A DNA stretch of 64,000 nt. Source: Micromussa lordhowensis (taxonomy: Eukaryota > Cnidaria > Anthozoa > Scleractinia > Lobophylliidae). The DNA lies in the NCBI GenBank assembly GCA_964020085.1, contig OZ026600.1, positions 37,937,919 to 38,001,918 of the forward strand, read 5' to 3'. Of this stretch, positions 35,101 to 50,100 are shown in pieces. The first letter of the stretch is position 1, and every line of letters starts with the position of its first letter. Below the pieces are notes generated by a model, which worked only from the letters and a program-made list of their open reading frames with translations, was not told the DNA's origin and searched no databases. The translations under genes and the position numbers were made by a program.

Positions 35101-38100
35101 TCGAGTCTGACTTTATCCCCAAATGATATTTAGCCACATATTTAAATAAATTTCATATTTTTGCACTGCCATGTAAATACATGTATATCCTCTATCTTTA
35201 CATAGTGCTAACATTATTAAAACCTGAAGCATTGGATAATGCATATGCACAGTTTTAAATCTGATACTGGAAAGCTTCCCAAACCTCAGATTAAAAAAAT
35301 ATCACTTTTTAAATAGGAGTAAAATTATCTATAGTCAGTGAGTCAGGTGTTTGGTCTATTGGTCCATTTGGCAGTTGGCCTGTTATCTGGTCGGTAGGTC
35401 CGTTGGTCAGCTCCGTCTGTCAGTTTGTCTGTTTTCAGATGCATGATTGACCAACAAGTTAACAAATGTTTTCTGTTTCTTAGCATGTTCCACCCACTTC
35501 CTCCAAAGGCTGGCATCTCAACAGAGTTGACAGTGGCTTACGAGTATGGCAGAAGAACTTGGGAAGCAGCACACCCTCCTGGGTGCCAGGGATAATTTAT
35601 GGATGTTCTGGAATCATTCCAGCATCCCAGCAGGTTAGATCCTACTTTGTAATAGTCAGCATTAATAATAATCATATCATAATGTTGTTCTTGTGTTTAC
35701 AAAATATTGAATGTGTTCTATTCTATGGCTATCAAATGATCTGGTCATTTAACTACACTAGTTAATATAACTGTCAGTGGTTGCATAAATTATGTAAATG
35801 TGTGTTGAAAGAAAAATGCAAATGACATGGAATCTGCCAAGAATATTAAATGTGTCAGGGCTTAATTGAGTGGATTGTATTCCACACACATGTACAGATG
35901 TTAATTGTTCTACTCGGACAGATTGTAGTAGTTCTATTTTTATAATATTTGCTGTTGTCCTTTAGTGTGTATACAATGTATATTTGAGACAATTGGCCTA
36001 CCTGCCCTTGTTTTCTATGAAATATGGTCAACTCAGCTGCTAACACCTCATTGATAATTCTTCATTGAAAGCAAGGGTGAGAAAGTCTTACTGTTCACAT
36101 TGTTGTTTATCTTGCACAGGAAGTTATAAATATCCTAAAACAACCTGGTCTGCTGATGGACTGGGATCCACTAGTCAAGGATGTGTCAAAAGTTACCATG
36201 GCAACCACTCAAGACGTTATTTCAATCTCATTTAACTGCACTAGCATCATTGCAAGGACTGTCTGTTACTTACGCGAGTGTTTTGGTGGAGAGATAAATG
36301 CAATTTATTCGAGGCAAGTGCTTAAAATTAAACATTACTGTTTGATAGTTTTTAGGAGTTGATGACAGGCATCTCTCAAGTGGAAGAAGGGTTACTGAAT
36401 TGATCAAATGGAGCAAAAATTTTTATTGCGAAGTCTCAAATATATTGTTAAATATGCTGTACAAGCCAATATCAAATGATATGTTGGTGGTGACTGGTAA
36501 TCCAAGGAGAGCCTAGTAAATTTGAAATAATTGCCAAAGTGGCATGAATGTCTGCCAGGGGGTAATGCTTACCACATGGCATCCATATTTGTTTGTAAAA
36601 ATTGGCAAGCTTGGGGTCCCATATTTTTGCATGCATTCTTAAGAAACTTTGCATATTTTTTTCAAATTCTGTATGGTTATTCAAGTGATGAAGCTTATTT
36701 GTTGTTGTGACATAGGTGAAAACGTCCATTAATTGAATCGGATATTATTTATTTTATCCTTCTTCATTCAGTTTCAAATGGTAATAAAACAGAATTGCTT
36801 TCTTGAGTTGTTCTTGATTAAGAGCTGCTTTTTTGCTTGTACTTTAAATATGAAAACACAGACACTGGGATATAGACACAAAGTCAGCGTCTCAAGCCTG
36901 GTTTCTGAGTTCATTCATTGAACAAGTTATTCCAGCAGAAGGAGCTTTATGGTCCTGCTTTTTAGTGTCATCAATAGACAATGGTAGGAGATTTATTTTA
37001 TTGTTTGTAATTAATCATTGTCATTGTTATACATTAAATTTAGTGTCACTGTCTCAATTTTGATTGGCTGGAAGCACCCAGCTACATGTATTTCTTGCTT
37101 GTACTATTTTGTTGCATCTTATCTGCAGACAATGGACCTTTTTGGCGATATGGCAGCCATTTTGAATTACATTCTTTCAAATAGCTATTATGGGATGCTC
37201 AGGGGCAAATTAGTCTGTATGTATTTGCCCCGTAAGCATCCCATAATATCAATATGAAACAATAGAATTCAAAATGGCCACCACATCGCTGTAAAGGTCC
37301 ATTATTTTCTTATGCAGACAATAATTTAGTAATCTATGGTGGATCTAGGGGGGTTTGGGGGGTTCAAACCCCCTAAATTAAAGTCATCAACTTGTAAAGT
37401 CTAAAGTCATCAACTTGTAAAAATATTAAATAAATATAGTCAATTTTAAATATGCCGACTTTGCCTCAGAATGGGGGAAATCAGGTTTCTGAGGACTTGA
37501 AATTTCAAAATTTTCTGGGGAAGGATGCCCCTGGACATCCCTACTGGGACGCCACCTTTCATCGAACCCCCTCTCCTAAAAACTATTAGTCCAATGTTTG
37601 GCCACAGAGTGCTAAATTCTGTCGTTATGATAATGCGAATTCTCAAGGCTGAGGTTTGTGTTGTCTGCCTCAGCTTTCAGCGCCTTTGGCTAACAACACA
37701 AACCTGGGTCTTAATAATTCTCACTATCATAATGACAGAATTTAAGACTCTGTGGCCAAACATTGGACTAATAATTCATAGTGAATTCAGTTATTTGTAA
37801 ATCAGACCTGATGGTTCCTCTGTAATGCTTTGGCTGGCTTAGTGTGACTGTTCGTAAAATGTATAAAATATCTTTGGATATTTTGAATTTGACCTTAATT
37901 TGTTTGAAATGACTTGTAAATTTTCATAATATAATTTCGGTTGCTAACCTTGACATACATGTAATGAGCAAAGTACTTATATTTTCCATCTTTGTTACTA
38001 ATCAACTGATGATAAATAATATTATTAAAACTCTGTGTTTACAGGTGATGATGAACAAACTGAAAGCTTAGTAACTCTGGTTGTAGCTCCTGTATCAGGA

Positions 38101-41100
38101 TTTTTCGCATCAATACCACAGTTAACAACATCTAGGGTAGCAGGACTTCAGGATTTCTTCACACACTACAAACCTGACCAATCCCCTACTAAGTCTGTTG
38201 GCTCAGAAGCCAGCTCCACAACTCTTTCCTCATCTGTAAGTGATGATCTAGTTAAGGATTTGAGAGTTCATTCTGGAATGCCATCTGGTGAGTGTTTAGC
38301 TTTTGGTTTAAAAAACAACATACTGTACTTTAAATTATGTGTCTAGATATCCAGTAAATGGAAAGCAACTTTAAAGTACTCCTTGTCCAACAGTCAGAGC
38401 ATTTTCCAGTTACGACTACACATTTACATTGTATTGTTACAAATACAATATTGATAACTAACCATAAACAGGCCAACTGGTGCACCATTCAGCCTTACCA
38501 TAGCATTTTTTAGCCTTATTGGAGTGCTATTCATGCTTACTGGACACAGAACTCGTGTTATGCCTCGCAATTACCCCATATCTGATTAGCATTGCACTCC
38601 TGTTAAAATATCAGTCATTATTTGTCACTGTTATGGGTGACTAGTTCTTTATTACATCACTGTAATGCCATTTAAAGTGAATTGCTGCTGCTCTACATGT
38701 ATATTCTTCTGTTGTTTCTTGAGTCTGCCCCGTAATGTGTAACGCTCAAGGCAGGCTTCATAATTATATAGCTGTCCATAATATCACAGGAAAATTAATT
38801 CTAACAGGTAACATTGATGATCAAGTGGATTCGCCAGGACAACTGACTGAGAATAAAGAATTGGCCAGGAAAAAAGACAAGGTGTGTGCTTATTTTCTTA
38901 ATAAATGCTTAGAGGAAAAAAAGTAAATAAATAAAAGCATTTTTGAGAAATGGACTACAAACTTGATCTTTACATATTTTATAAGTTAATTTATATGTTA
39001 CTTAAAATATCTTTTTGGGAGAAGTTGAACCTGTCAAAAAGTACTTTTAGTTTAAATGCCTGATAATTTTCTATTTTGCCATATCCAGGGGTTGAATAAA
39101 GGTTATGGCTGCCTGGTTTAACTATCTGGAGAGAGCTAGGGTTTCTTATAAAGAAGTTCAGCTCAAAACGTTTTACCTGTCTGTGAAAACCATTTGCCTT
39201 CCTGCTGAAAATGTTATTAAGCAAACCCTTGCAGATCAGTTTTGTTCTCTTTACATGTACCCACGTGACAGTTCCATTAACTTTATTATTTGGTTATTGA
39301 GAAATGATAAAACCCACATTTTAACCAAAAAACCATGACCTTGCACTTCACCCAATAATACCATTGAGTATATGAGGTTCATGTTTTACTGTTATTTGTT
39401 AAGTGAACATGAAAGAAGGATCACCAATCGACATATTTTCTGTAGCTGCAGAATTTTGCTTTAATTACACGCTTATTGGTGTAATAATTACAGACTATAA
39501 TTTCTCATATTGTTATTTTCTCTCAATAAAATACAGAGAAACCACCAGACTACCAGTGAGTCTTGCATTCCTGACTTCTTAAGCAGGTACTGAAGCTGCA
39601 TGTGATAAACATTATTTGTATCATTAGAAATCATGACATTGAAATCTACATGATGTAGCCTAAGCGCAACAAAGGGAAAGTTATTATATTATATATTAAA
39701 TACATTGTAAGTGCCAATACTCAGCTGGCATTCAGGGTTTCTCGCAACCGGCATTTCCATATACTGATAATTCTAATAAAAGCAGCAGACCTGTTAAATA
39801 AATAGTGTGTTCATTTTGAGTAACCTGTTATAAAGAATTTGCTATATGAACACTAAGTTTCCTTATACCAACGTCAGATTACCATCTGATGATAACTTTA
39901 ATTTCTGAATCAATAATAAAATGTGAGTTTGATAAGCTCTCTCCCTTGAATTGCCAAAATGTAATATTACTGTATAAACATGTGAATAGTAAATGATTGT
40001 TTGTGTGTGTGTAATTTCAGCCAAAGTATAGAGAATTTGCTTCAAAAACTTAATGAGGTATATAAAGCCACAGAAGGGACAGATAACTGGATTACTGTTG
40101 GAAATATCAAGTAAGTTATTGTTATTGATGATAGAGGGTTATCTTGTTAAAGTCCAGACAGCAGCACTCAAATTATGAGTCAGAGAATTTAAACAACACC
40201 AGTTTTGATTTTGAAAGACAGAAGATCTGTCAAAACATGCCTTCAAAATCAAAACTGTTGACATTTTTCTTAATGTTAGTCTTTTTCACTACCTAAGGGT
40301 GAGCAACACAGTTGCCAAATGTTTGACTTACAAATGTTAATTTGCACAAACTAATTTACTTGAAGAGGAGACTCGATGTCACCTGTCTAATTGTGTCATG
40401 TCATGAATTTTTGTAACTGCAGAAAACACAAAAAGAGAAACTAGCAAATTAACTGATGACCAATGCTGTAATAAGTCAAAAAGGTCACCACATACATGTA
40501 TGTGCCCTTGTCTTTGAGAAATCTTTCTCAACTGGTAAACATTACTGCATGGAGAAGCTGCCACATTCTGAATGTGTGCACTCTTATTTTTGGCTCAGAT
40601 AGTTGGTTAGCCTGGTGCATATATTTTATTTTACTAATCAATAATATTTATTGTGTTATTTATCGCTGATGCCTTGTCAGGGGTGTTGATATTCTAAAGC
40701 GGCCAGCTAGAGCAGGAGAAAGACCATGGGATTGCTTTAAAGGCACATCAGTAGTGTATGTACCGGTTCACTATGTTTTGGCGTATATCAACTCACTGGA
40801 ATACAGAGGAGAATGGGATGATCTTTTTCTGAAAGGTATTTTTCCAAAGGAATAATTTCATTGAATGCCTTAAACTGTGTGTGTGTGTGTGAAGGAGCTT
40901 TATTTTATACGTCGAACAACCCAGATGTCCCCATTTTACTGAAATTACTGGTAGTAACTACTGTCTGAAACTGGCTCTGTGACCAGGATGAATTTTGCTG
41001 TCTGTTCATTTGGGAAATTTTAGCCCAGTCTTGAACCAGGATGAAATTCAAAACACAAAACCAAAACAGTGTCACAAAGAGTTGTGTCATTTACGACTAT

Positions 41101-44100
41101 CATAGCTTTGTTGACTTTTGTAACTGTACTTATAAAGCTATTTTGCATACTTCTGAAGTGTACATACGTACAAGGAAAAGTTATTATATTTTGGCCTCTT
41201 TGTTGCAAAAGCAAAACTATTCTGTCAAAAAAGTTTCCTTTCAGTTACAAGGACTGGAGGGTCCATTTCAGAACATTTTCATCCCAGTTGCGAGATCTTG
41301 GTTATAGAAACCAAGATCTCAGTAACTGGGCTGGCTGATCATCGAGCACATTGAAATTGGAAGTTAGATAAGATCTCAGTAACAGGGCGAGCCTACATGT
41401 AGTCAACTGCGCTCATGTAAAGGGGTCCTTAGTCTAGTAAGTGGCCCATGCTGAGCAACTTAAGCAACACAACAGATAAAACAAATAAAAATAAAATAAC
41501 TAAAGTGTCGAAGTCTTTAGCACCACTGTGCTAATTGACAACACTGAAATGAGCAAACAAATATTGTAAATTAAACAGAAACTTCTTAAAAATCCTGACT
41601 GGTGGGAGACTGACCCGTTGGCTATTTACAAAGCGTGAAGGAGTTGAATCTGGGACCACCAAACACAAATCCATCCAGTGGCAGGGAGGAGGATTTGAAC
41701 GCAGGACCTCCAGATTACAGATCCAGGGCCCTAACCACTAGGCCACGCTGCCTCCACTAATTTTACTGCCGATGCATTTTACAGTACCAATCCGGGCACA
41801 AACTGACATCAGTATTCACAAGCTATGGGGAAACTATTATTGGTACTCATACTCAAAAAGAATATAAAACACTTTGTCAATCAAAGAGACTCACAAAATA
41901 AGAGTGTTATACTGATAATCTACCTGTACCTGGCCTACAATCAACTAAGCCACACACCCCCAAGTTTCAAATAAATAAGATCTCCCCCCTCCCCCAGATC
42001 CTGTGGTGGATTAATTGTTTTATGATAAACAATAAACCTATTTCATTATATTAAAATTCAGCCTAAAACAATAGATCTCAGCACGAGGCTCTGGTGAATA
42101 AACCCCACAAACTCTATAGTTATTCCCCAGAGCCTTGTGCTGAAGTATCTTGTTTTAGGCTGAATTTTAAGATATCGAAATTGGTTGATATGATTTCTCA
42201 GCTTCTGTAAACCTGTTTCAGCAGTTTTCAGCAAGTAATAATAATTATAATAATAGATGGAAAAGCTCTATAATTATACTGCAGGAAATAACATAAAAAA
42301 ATTAGTAATTGGCCTACTTCCAGAGCAAACACAAACCACATTTTGCAAACAGTAAACTAAAGTTTAATTTTCTACTACAATCTTTTTCAGTTTGTTTTCA
42401 TCTACATGTACTTGTGTCTTTTTCTAATACTCTATTTCATAGCTGTTAACCTGTGGTTGCAGTATCTTTCTTTCATTTCAGTGCTATTTTATTATATGGC
42501 TACTGGGTATAATATTCAAATATTTGTATGTATCATGTACATTTGTAATTATTGCATGTATAAAAATCAAAAGATGTATTTCCAAATCCAGAATAACTCA
42601 CAAGAATATCACAAGAGAGGTTGTGATTAATAAAAATAGAATAAATAATACACATTCATAGTTAGGCCTGGGGAGGGCGAGGAGGGGAAGACTGCAAACT
42701 TGGAAATGAAGTCTCTATAATAGACCGCAGCATGGCACTGCATTATGGCATTGTTGCCGAGTAATTTAATCTGATTTCTCGGGCGCCAGGCCCTTGGGTA
42801 GGACTTTGACCAAGAATCCTTCGGAAAAGACAATTCCCCATAAGTGAGCAGTATCTCGTCCCCACCCCCCCCCCCCCCCACCCCACCCCTTCACTGACCC
42901 ACGCCATCAATTAGCCTTAGGTTTCATCGAATAGTAGCGCAAGTCCATTGTAAAGGAGTATTCTCCATCGGGAATTTTGTCAACCAGCAGTTCCTTGATG
43001 TCAAAATCCTCCCCGTAAAGTTCATTCCTGAGATCATCCGAAATGCTCGCCGGTGGCTTACCTCCACGGTCAAATTCATAGTAATGGGTTTCCAGCATGT
43101 AGTTTCCATCTTTGGCGAGAAGCGAATGCATTTTCTTCGTGTATCGTTTGCCTCGGTCTTTAGCGAAAGGTACGATAGCAGACAAGGAACCACGATCCCA
43201 GATCGCGTCAAACTTCCCACCGACATCATCATCTTTAAAAGTGAACAAATCACAGCAAAAGATTGTGATCTTCTTTTCTTTGCACTTGTAAACTTCGGCT
43301 GGCTCACCGCTTGCGGCCATTTTCACTGACTCCAGCGTAAAAGTCAGGTTATTTTCCATAAAGAAACTCTCGATTGCCTGCTTAGCTAGCTCCACTCCCA
43401 CAACAATGTGCCCTTGGTCAGCCAACCATAGCATATCGACGGACTTCCCGCACAGGGGAAGGAACACGCGCAGGTTCGACCTTCCACCAGTGAACTCGTC
43501 CACGTACTTGATGAGGATGTTATGTACTTCCTGACGATGCCAGCCAGTTTTACCTTCCTTCCAACGGTCCGTCCAATATTCCTCTGTCGCTGTTTCAGGT
43601 TTTCCAGCCATTTTCGCAGGGTGGGCAAGAGATATGACAGCTTTACCGGCGTAACGAATGAAATAAATGTGCTGGCTCATCAGTTCCAGGCTCTCGCTCG
43701 TCCTTTTTTCGCTCGACCCTAACTACCGAGAGCCTGGAACAGGCTAGTCATCGCCCGCCCTCAGCATGACCCCCGGGGGTAATGCTGAGGGCGGGAGGTG
43801 ACTGACATTTCAGGCTACTTGCGCAATCGTCGTGCCCCACGCCTTTGAAAAGCTTAGTTACGTCGCGTGGTCGGCGCGTTATTAGCAAGAATCACGCTAT
43901 CATGTCACGCTAGCAAGACGGCCATCACTAAAATTGCATTACGATGCTGAGTTATTAAAGAATAGTATGGAGGGGAATATTGGACATAATATTGTTACTG
44001 GATCGTGTGTCGTGGGGCATTACATCGCACTGCATGATTGGGGTCTGGTAGAGAAAATCCCGCTAGTCGCCCGCCCGCGTTTTTCGGCGATTGTCCCCTC

Positions 44101-47100
44101 TCACCGAGGGCCTTGTATAGGCCACCCTCCCTTGACACACCAATAGTAGATAAGCGACCCAGGCGCTAATCGAATCATTACGGTCGGTAATCGGCCATAT
44201 TCAGACTAGTTTTATAGCGCATTATCAGTGAAATGTCAAATTTTACTTTCGTGTGTTTCAAAGCCCGCTACATCAAACATAATGCCTCATTTTCTTCGTT
44301 CACTCTCTCAGTTCACTCTCTCAATGTTAGAACAACGTTAGCAAATTATAATTTCAAAACATACCGTAAGAATTAAACGACAACGATAACAAACGAGTGC
44401 TATAAGGTGCATAAAATGCTATTTTTACAACCGGGATCGATAATCACAAAAAGACCAGAGACTGCTAGAGAAATACATACTATAACCAAATGTACGATCT
44501 TGCTCGTACTTTTGTAGAACAAAGTGGTAACGTAATTAGTTTCATTATCGTTTCGTTTGTTTCAGTAACAGTAGAACAGTAGACGGTAAAAATTGTGTAA
44601 AACTGTTGCGAACAAGGTAGTTTTAACAACGTTCTTCCGATCCTACTCCAAGTGAAAACAAAACAAATAGTCTAGCATCCTACCCCTGCCCACAAGGCAG
44701 TGGTTCGTTAGTTTTCTTTCGGTTTGAACAAATGGTAGTGGCGGTCATGAGCAAAGGATAAAGATCTATTAGGATCTTCCTCTTGTCTATCAACATCCAG
44801 TTCCTTGATGGTAAAATATTCCCCATAAATTTCATTCCTAAGCTCATTGGAAATGCTAGCCGGCGGCCTAATTCCACGGTCAATCTCATAGTGATGGCTT
44901 TCCAGCATGTAGTTTCCATCGTTAGCGAGAAGCGAATGCATTTTCTTCGTGTATCGTTTGCCTCGGTCTCCAGCTGAAGGTACGATCGCAGACAAGGAAG
45001 CACGATCCCAGATCGCGTCAAACTTCCCACCGACATCTTCTTCCCTAAGAGTGAACAAATCGCAGCAAAAGATTGTGATCTTCTTTTCTTTGCACTTGTA
45101 AACTTCGGCTGACTCACCGCTTGCGGCCATTTTCACTGAATCCGCCGTAAAAGTTAGGTTATTTTCCGTAAAGAAACTCTCGATTGCCTGCTTAGCTAGC
45201 TCCACACCCACCACAATGTGCCCTTGGTCAGCCAACCATAGCATATCGACGGACTTCCCGCACAGGGGAACGAACACGCGCAGGTTCGACCTTCCGCCAG
45301 TGAGCTCGTCCACATACTTGATGAGGTATTCATTTACTTCTTCTCTATGAAACCCAATTTTACCTTCGTTCCAACGATCCGTCCAATACTCCGCTGTCGC
45401 TGTTTCAGGTTCTTCGGCCATTTTACCCTCGATGTGCTTGGTAGCCGCGCATATCAGAAGTGCGTCAAGTAATGGGCATCGAACTGTCCATATTTTATAA
45501 GGGCAACGATTCAGTAGTTGTACGGTTCGCGGTTCGGAAATTCAACAACTTTCGGATTTTCCGAAGCCTTTTCTAGAAAATTTCCGTACCATTTGCTTCC
45601 ATTTGGAAATTTCCGGGGTTTTTTGGGTTAAATGGAAGGGTGATTGCTTCTATTTTCGGTCTGGGTTTTATTCTAATGACTTGGGAATTTTATTTCACAG
45701 GTGAAGTTGTGGAGCAGTATGACCCAATTACAAAGGTAATCTTGTACAGTTCAGTGTATGCACAGTAAGCATTCCCTAGGAGACGTCGAACGAACAAAGT
45801 CCAGTCGCGAAAAGTAGGGACAAGACTGAGCAAAAGAATCGACGGAGTTGGGGAGGGGGGAGGAAGAGTGTTGTGGCCACTCCTCTCTCCATCGAGATTT
45901 TTGCTCTCGGCCCAATTTTCGCGCGGCTAAACTTTGCTTGTTCGCTCACTGCAAAGGAACGCTTCCCACGCAAGCTAGTCCAATGTTCTTTTTAAAAACC
46001 ACCTGTTTTGTTATTTGTTGTTGCAAACACGACGTTCTGTTTGTATAATATATAGTTGAGCAGCTGCTATAAGAGCAAAGTTCTTTAAATGGCTTTTTTC
46101 TATTGGTAAGGTTTACATGAGCTCTACAAGTCCACCGTTTAGGGTCCTGACATCAGGTTAATATCATGTGGTTACAAGCGTTTTGGAATATGCTATCACT
46201 GTTATTTGGCTCGTCAAAGGGTTGCGTGAGAGACAGCCAAACGTCGACTGCACCAATTAATTTTTGATTGAGAAAGTAGAAGAACGGATTCAAGGAAAAC
46301 CACCATCAGTTTAAAATAATTGTTAAGTGCGGAAATATTTGTGTCATAATATAATATGCAGACATGGAATTTTTGGCATTATAAAATAATTTTTTTTCGT
46401 TTGTAATAGGTGTCCCGGATGGAATATAAGCCAGTATGGCCAGCAAGTGGTCGTGACTTCTGCTCAACAGTTCTTATCAGAGAGCTCGCTGAAGGTGTTT
46501 TCGGCTTGGCTTCTGAGGCGGTAGGTGACTCATTTCAAAATCTTTAGTATGTCTGGAGTCCTTCGCTAATTTTTAAACAGGCTAACTGCTAGATGAGATA
46601 TAATAGGGCTCATATCTTGATCGCATACCTTGAATATGGTGAAGGCGCCAGAAATTTGAACTAGAACAGTACCATCTGAACAGTCAAAAGAGTAGGACAG
46701 CGGCTGGACAGCGGTGGAACGAAACCACTGTAGCAAATAAATCGTTTTTTTGTCATGCTTTGCAGGTAGAACACGAGAGCTGTCCTGAAATGAGAGGACT
46801 TGTGAGGTTTGTAAAAAATAAAATCCAATAAATAACTTGTGAGGTTTGTAAAAAATAAATAAAAAATAATAATAATAAATAAATAACTTTATTTAAGTGT
46901 CAACTATATTTAGCACTGTTGTGCTAATTGGGGACACTGTAAATAAACAAACAAATATTGCAAACAGAACTATTAAGAATCTTAACTGGTGGGGGGCTGA
47001 CCAGCTGGCTATTTCCAAAACGCGGTCGAGGAATTGAACTCGGGACTACCGAGAACAAATCCAGATAGCAGTGGGAAGGAGGATTTGAACCAGGAACCTC

Positions 47101-50100
47101 CAGATTTCAAATCCAGTGCCCTAAACTACTCGGCCACGCTGCCTCCTTAAGGACTTGCTGTTTTCAGTATTTTCAGCGTCAGGAAGGTGTTATTTGCAAA
47201 ACGTCTTGGCCTCTCATCCCTCGTCAGTGATATTTGTTTGTTGTTGTTTCAGGGGTGAGATCATCATTGGAGGTTTTGTGGTAAAGGAACTGAGCTCGGA
47301 CCCTCCTAGTTGTCTCGTCACGTACCTTACACGCGTTGATTTGAAAGGTAGGTTGAGTTTTTTCCTTCGTGTTGTATTTAAGCGTTTTGCACCTAAAGCA
47401 ATTACTTTAGGTGTGTAATCTAGGGCGTAGCTCGAACTGAAAAGGAGGAGAAGTAAGGGTAGAGGCGATCTTAGCAAAAACGTACTTAACATTTGTTTCT
47501 GCGTAAATATCAAGTCAGTGATCACTTGCGGGTAATGAGAGTTTTTTGTCAAAGCTTTTTTCAACAGTCAAGACAGACGAGGGTTTATTAGTAAAGGGTG
47601 AGAACCATGAGGATGTTGGGGGACGAATTAATTCCAAAGTAATTGGAGATCGAAAAGCATGTAGTTGAAACAAGCAGATCTAGCAGAAGTGTGTGTTGTT
47701 TGCGTTTAGGAAATCTCCCAGCTCGGCTTGTGAATAGGGTGACGGCATCTCAGCCCCAGGCCGTTGCGGTCCTGCGCGATAAGCTCGAAGCGCTTTACCA
47801 GGCAGACGTGAAATCTAGTGGCGAGGACGTGATGTCACAGCTCCAGAAAGAAGGCGCTGATTTATGGGTGGAGCTTATGAAAGTCAAGGAAGCTCGCAAC
47901 CCGCACAGGGAGGAGTCCGCCGCCGCCGCCGCGGAGTGCGAGGAAAAGGGATCTCTGCACGGCTGGAGTTTAGTGGAAAAACAAAACAGCGACAGCTTAC
48001 TGTCGTGTAATGATATGGAGGAAAGGAGTGTCATTTCGGTAAGAGACGTGTTAGTGTGATCATGTTACCTTGTCTGTTTTGATGTTTTTGACTCATAACA
48101 TAAATGCAACTTATCGCTTATGTTACGTTCTTTTCGCTTGTCAGTGCACTGTTTTTCTTGCGTTCTGTGTTCTCATGTTTGTCGTGATTGGCAAGAGTAC
48201 ATAACAGAGTTCTGTGAAGGGTTTGAAGAGTTCATGTTGTTCCATGTTCAACTCTTCTGTATTTTTCCAACTTGCCGCAGGACTCAGGGGAAATGTTTCC
48301 GATCACAGCAGAAAATATGCAGCTTCCTCTTGGTAAGAGTTTGACGAGGAGATTGAAATATTTTGTTCCTCTATAATATTATTATTATTATTATTCCCTA
48401 GCTAAAACTGGGGAATATCTGGGTGATATTCCCCAATTTTCAAAACTGCGCGTGTTGGGAAAGATTTGAAGGATAATAAACACAATGGCCTCCATTTGGC
48501 GCGAAAATACGCTCTCGAAAAACTGTTCTCTTCTCGAAACACATAATGTCCGCGAACAAATGGAGGCTATTGTTTATTTATCCAAGAATGGTTCTTCCTT
48601 TGAGGAATATCTACGAAAAAAAACACTCGTTGCGAGAATTTTATTTTCGCTTAGATGCTACACGTGATCACAGGGAAGATATTTGTTTACAAACATTGTT
48701 TTGTTTATTTAAATGTTCATAACGTTAAACAAAAGAATTCTTTGTTTCACCAGCCAATAGTCTTCTGGTTGGCATATTAATAACAATAGGTGACGTCACT
48801 GATATCTTTGCTATGCCATACAATCAACGGTGAGACCGAGATGTAGTGGGGCTAAGATTGTCGCGGCTCATTCCGCTTTACTTTCCCGTCCCTCTCCCCG
48901 TTTAACTCACGCGCTTCAGGAGATTTTGGAGAAAAAAAGAATCAGTTCAGTGTTTGATTTAATCTATCACGCCGATAAATCATTTGACTAACAGATAACT
49001 GAGCTCTGAAAGCAAAAATGTTATTGATATCGTATACGGTTGTCGTGTTTATTGTGTGTTATCTACGAGAAAGTCCGATAATTTCCTATTGTTTTCCAAG
49101 AAAAAAATCGGAAATTGTCGGCGAAGATGACCCAAACGTTTCCGATCTCCAGAAATAGCGCATGAATGTTTTTGTTTATTCTCGTGTGTTTATTTTAATA
49201 GTGGACAGACATCACATTGATTACCGAACTCTGGGCAGTCAAGCAGCCGCTAATCTGCTAGGAGAGGTAAATATATAATGCCTTCCCTATAAAATATATT
49301 ACTTTGTGTGTCGTGCGGGGACGAATGAGGGGGAATGGTGTTTGTAGCTGAGTACAGGAGGTACATACTCTCTCTGCGGTCAAATTTTCAGCTCCCGGAA
49401 GTAACTATGATCTGCAGGCAGCAGCTCTCGTCAGTAAGGTTGCTGGGCGACATTCCATGGATTAATATTAGGTTTAAGAATTTCTTCTTCTCCTAACTGA
49501 TGGTTTTCCATATTCTTACCTCTGACATATTTGTTTGATAACGTGTTGGCGTTGTAAAGAGAAATAAAACGTTGATCATGATGTTTTTCAGGTGTTACTG
49601 GCTTCTAAAGTTGAGATATCCATGTCAGAAGAATTGAGTGAAATGGTTTCTAGAGAACGAGAGTGGAGGTAAACTATTTACACTGTTACCAAACTGGGGC
49701 AGTTTATAGATATCGAACAAGGTGCTTGGTATTGTTGTGTTTTCTTCGAGCCCGTGCCACTAATTCTCTAAGTCTTCCCAGATCCTGACTTTGAATCAAG
49801 TTTGACGCTTTCGCGTGGTCAGCCCGGAAGGAATAAAAGGACGGTAGATATCCTGTTAAACCGATATTCTACATACGAGTATCGGCAAAGTTGGTGTAAA
49901 ACATTGATGATGCAACGAAAGAAGCTGCAAAAACGACCCAGCTTCAAGATTTTATGTCAATATAAAGTTTCTAAAAAATTTATGAAAGGGTAGTTTAAAG
50001 CGTTTCATTCAGTTACAGTTAATTAAATCTTATAACATTTCTGTGCTGAATTTATGTTCTTGAGGTGCATCATTTTTTACCCTGATTCTTTAGTTGAGGT

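Noticed and set aside
36120..36362. Longer version of START exon 4 with a GC donor at about 36315
   Set aside because: The gcaagt site would leave phase 2, which does not fit the next exon; ending at 36285 (gtggag) gives a continuous START-like reading.
41690..41757. A tRNA gene on the minus strand
   Set aside because: A- and B-box-like text exists, but the sequence continues into a body shared with 46870-47150, so it is a SINE head, not a free tRNA.
43612..43680. Longer TPMT copy 1 start adding 23 residues
   Set aside because: Copy 2 begins at the equivalent of the internal methionine; the extension has no counterpart, so the shorter form is preferred, though a targeting peptide cannot be excluded.
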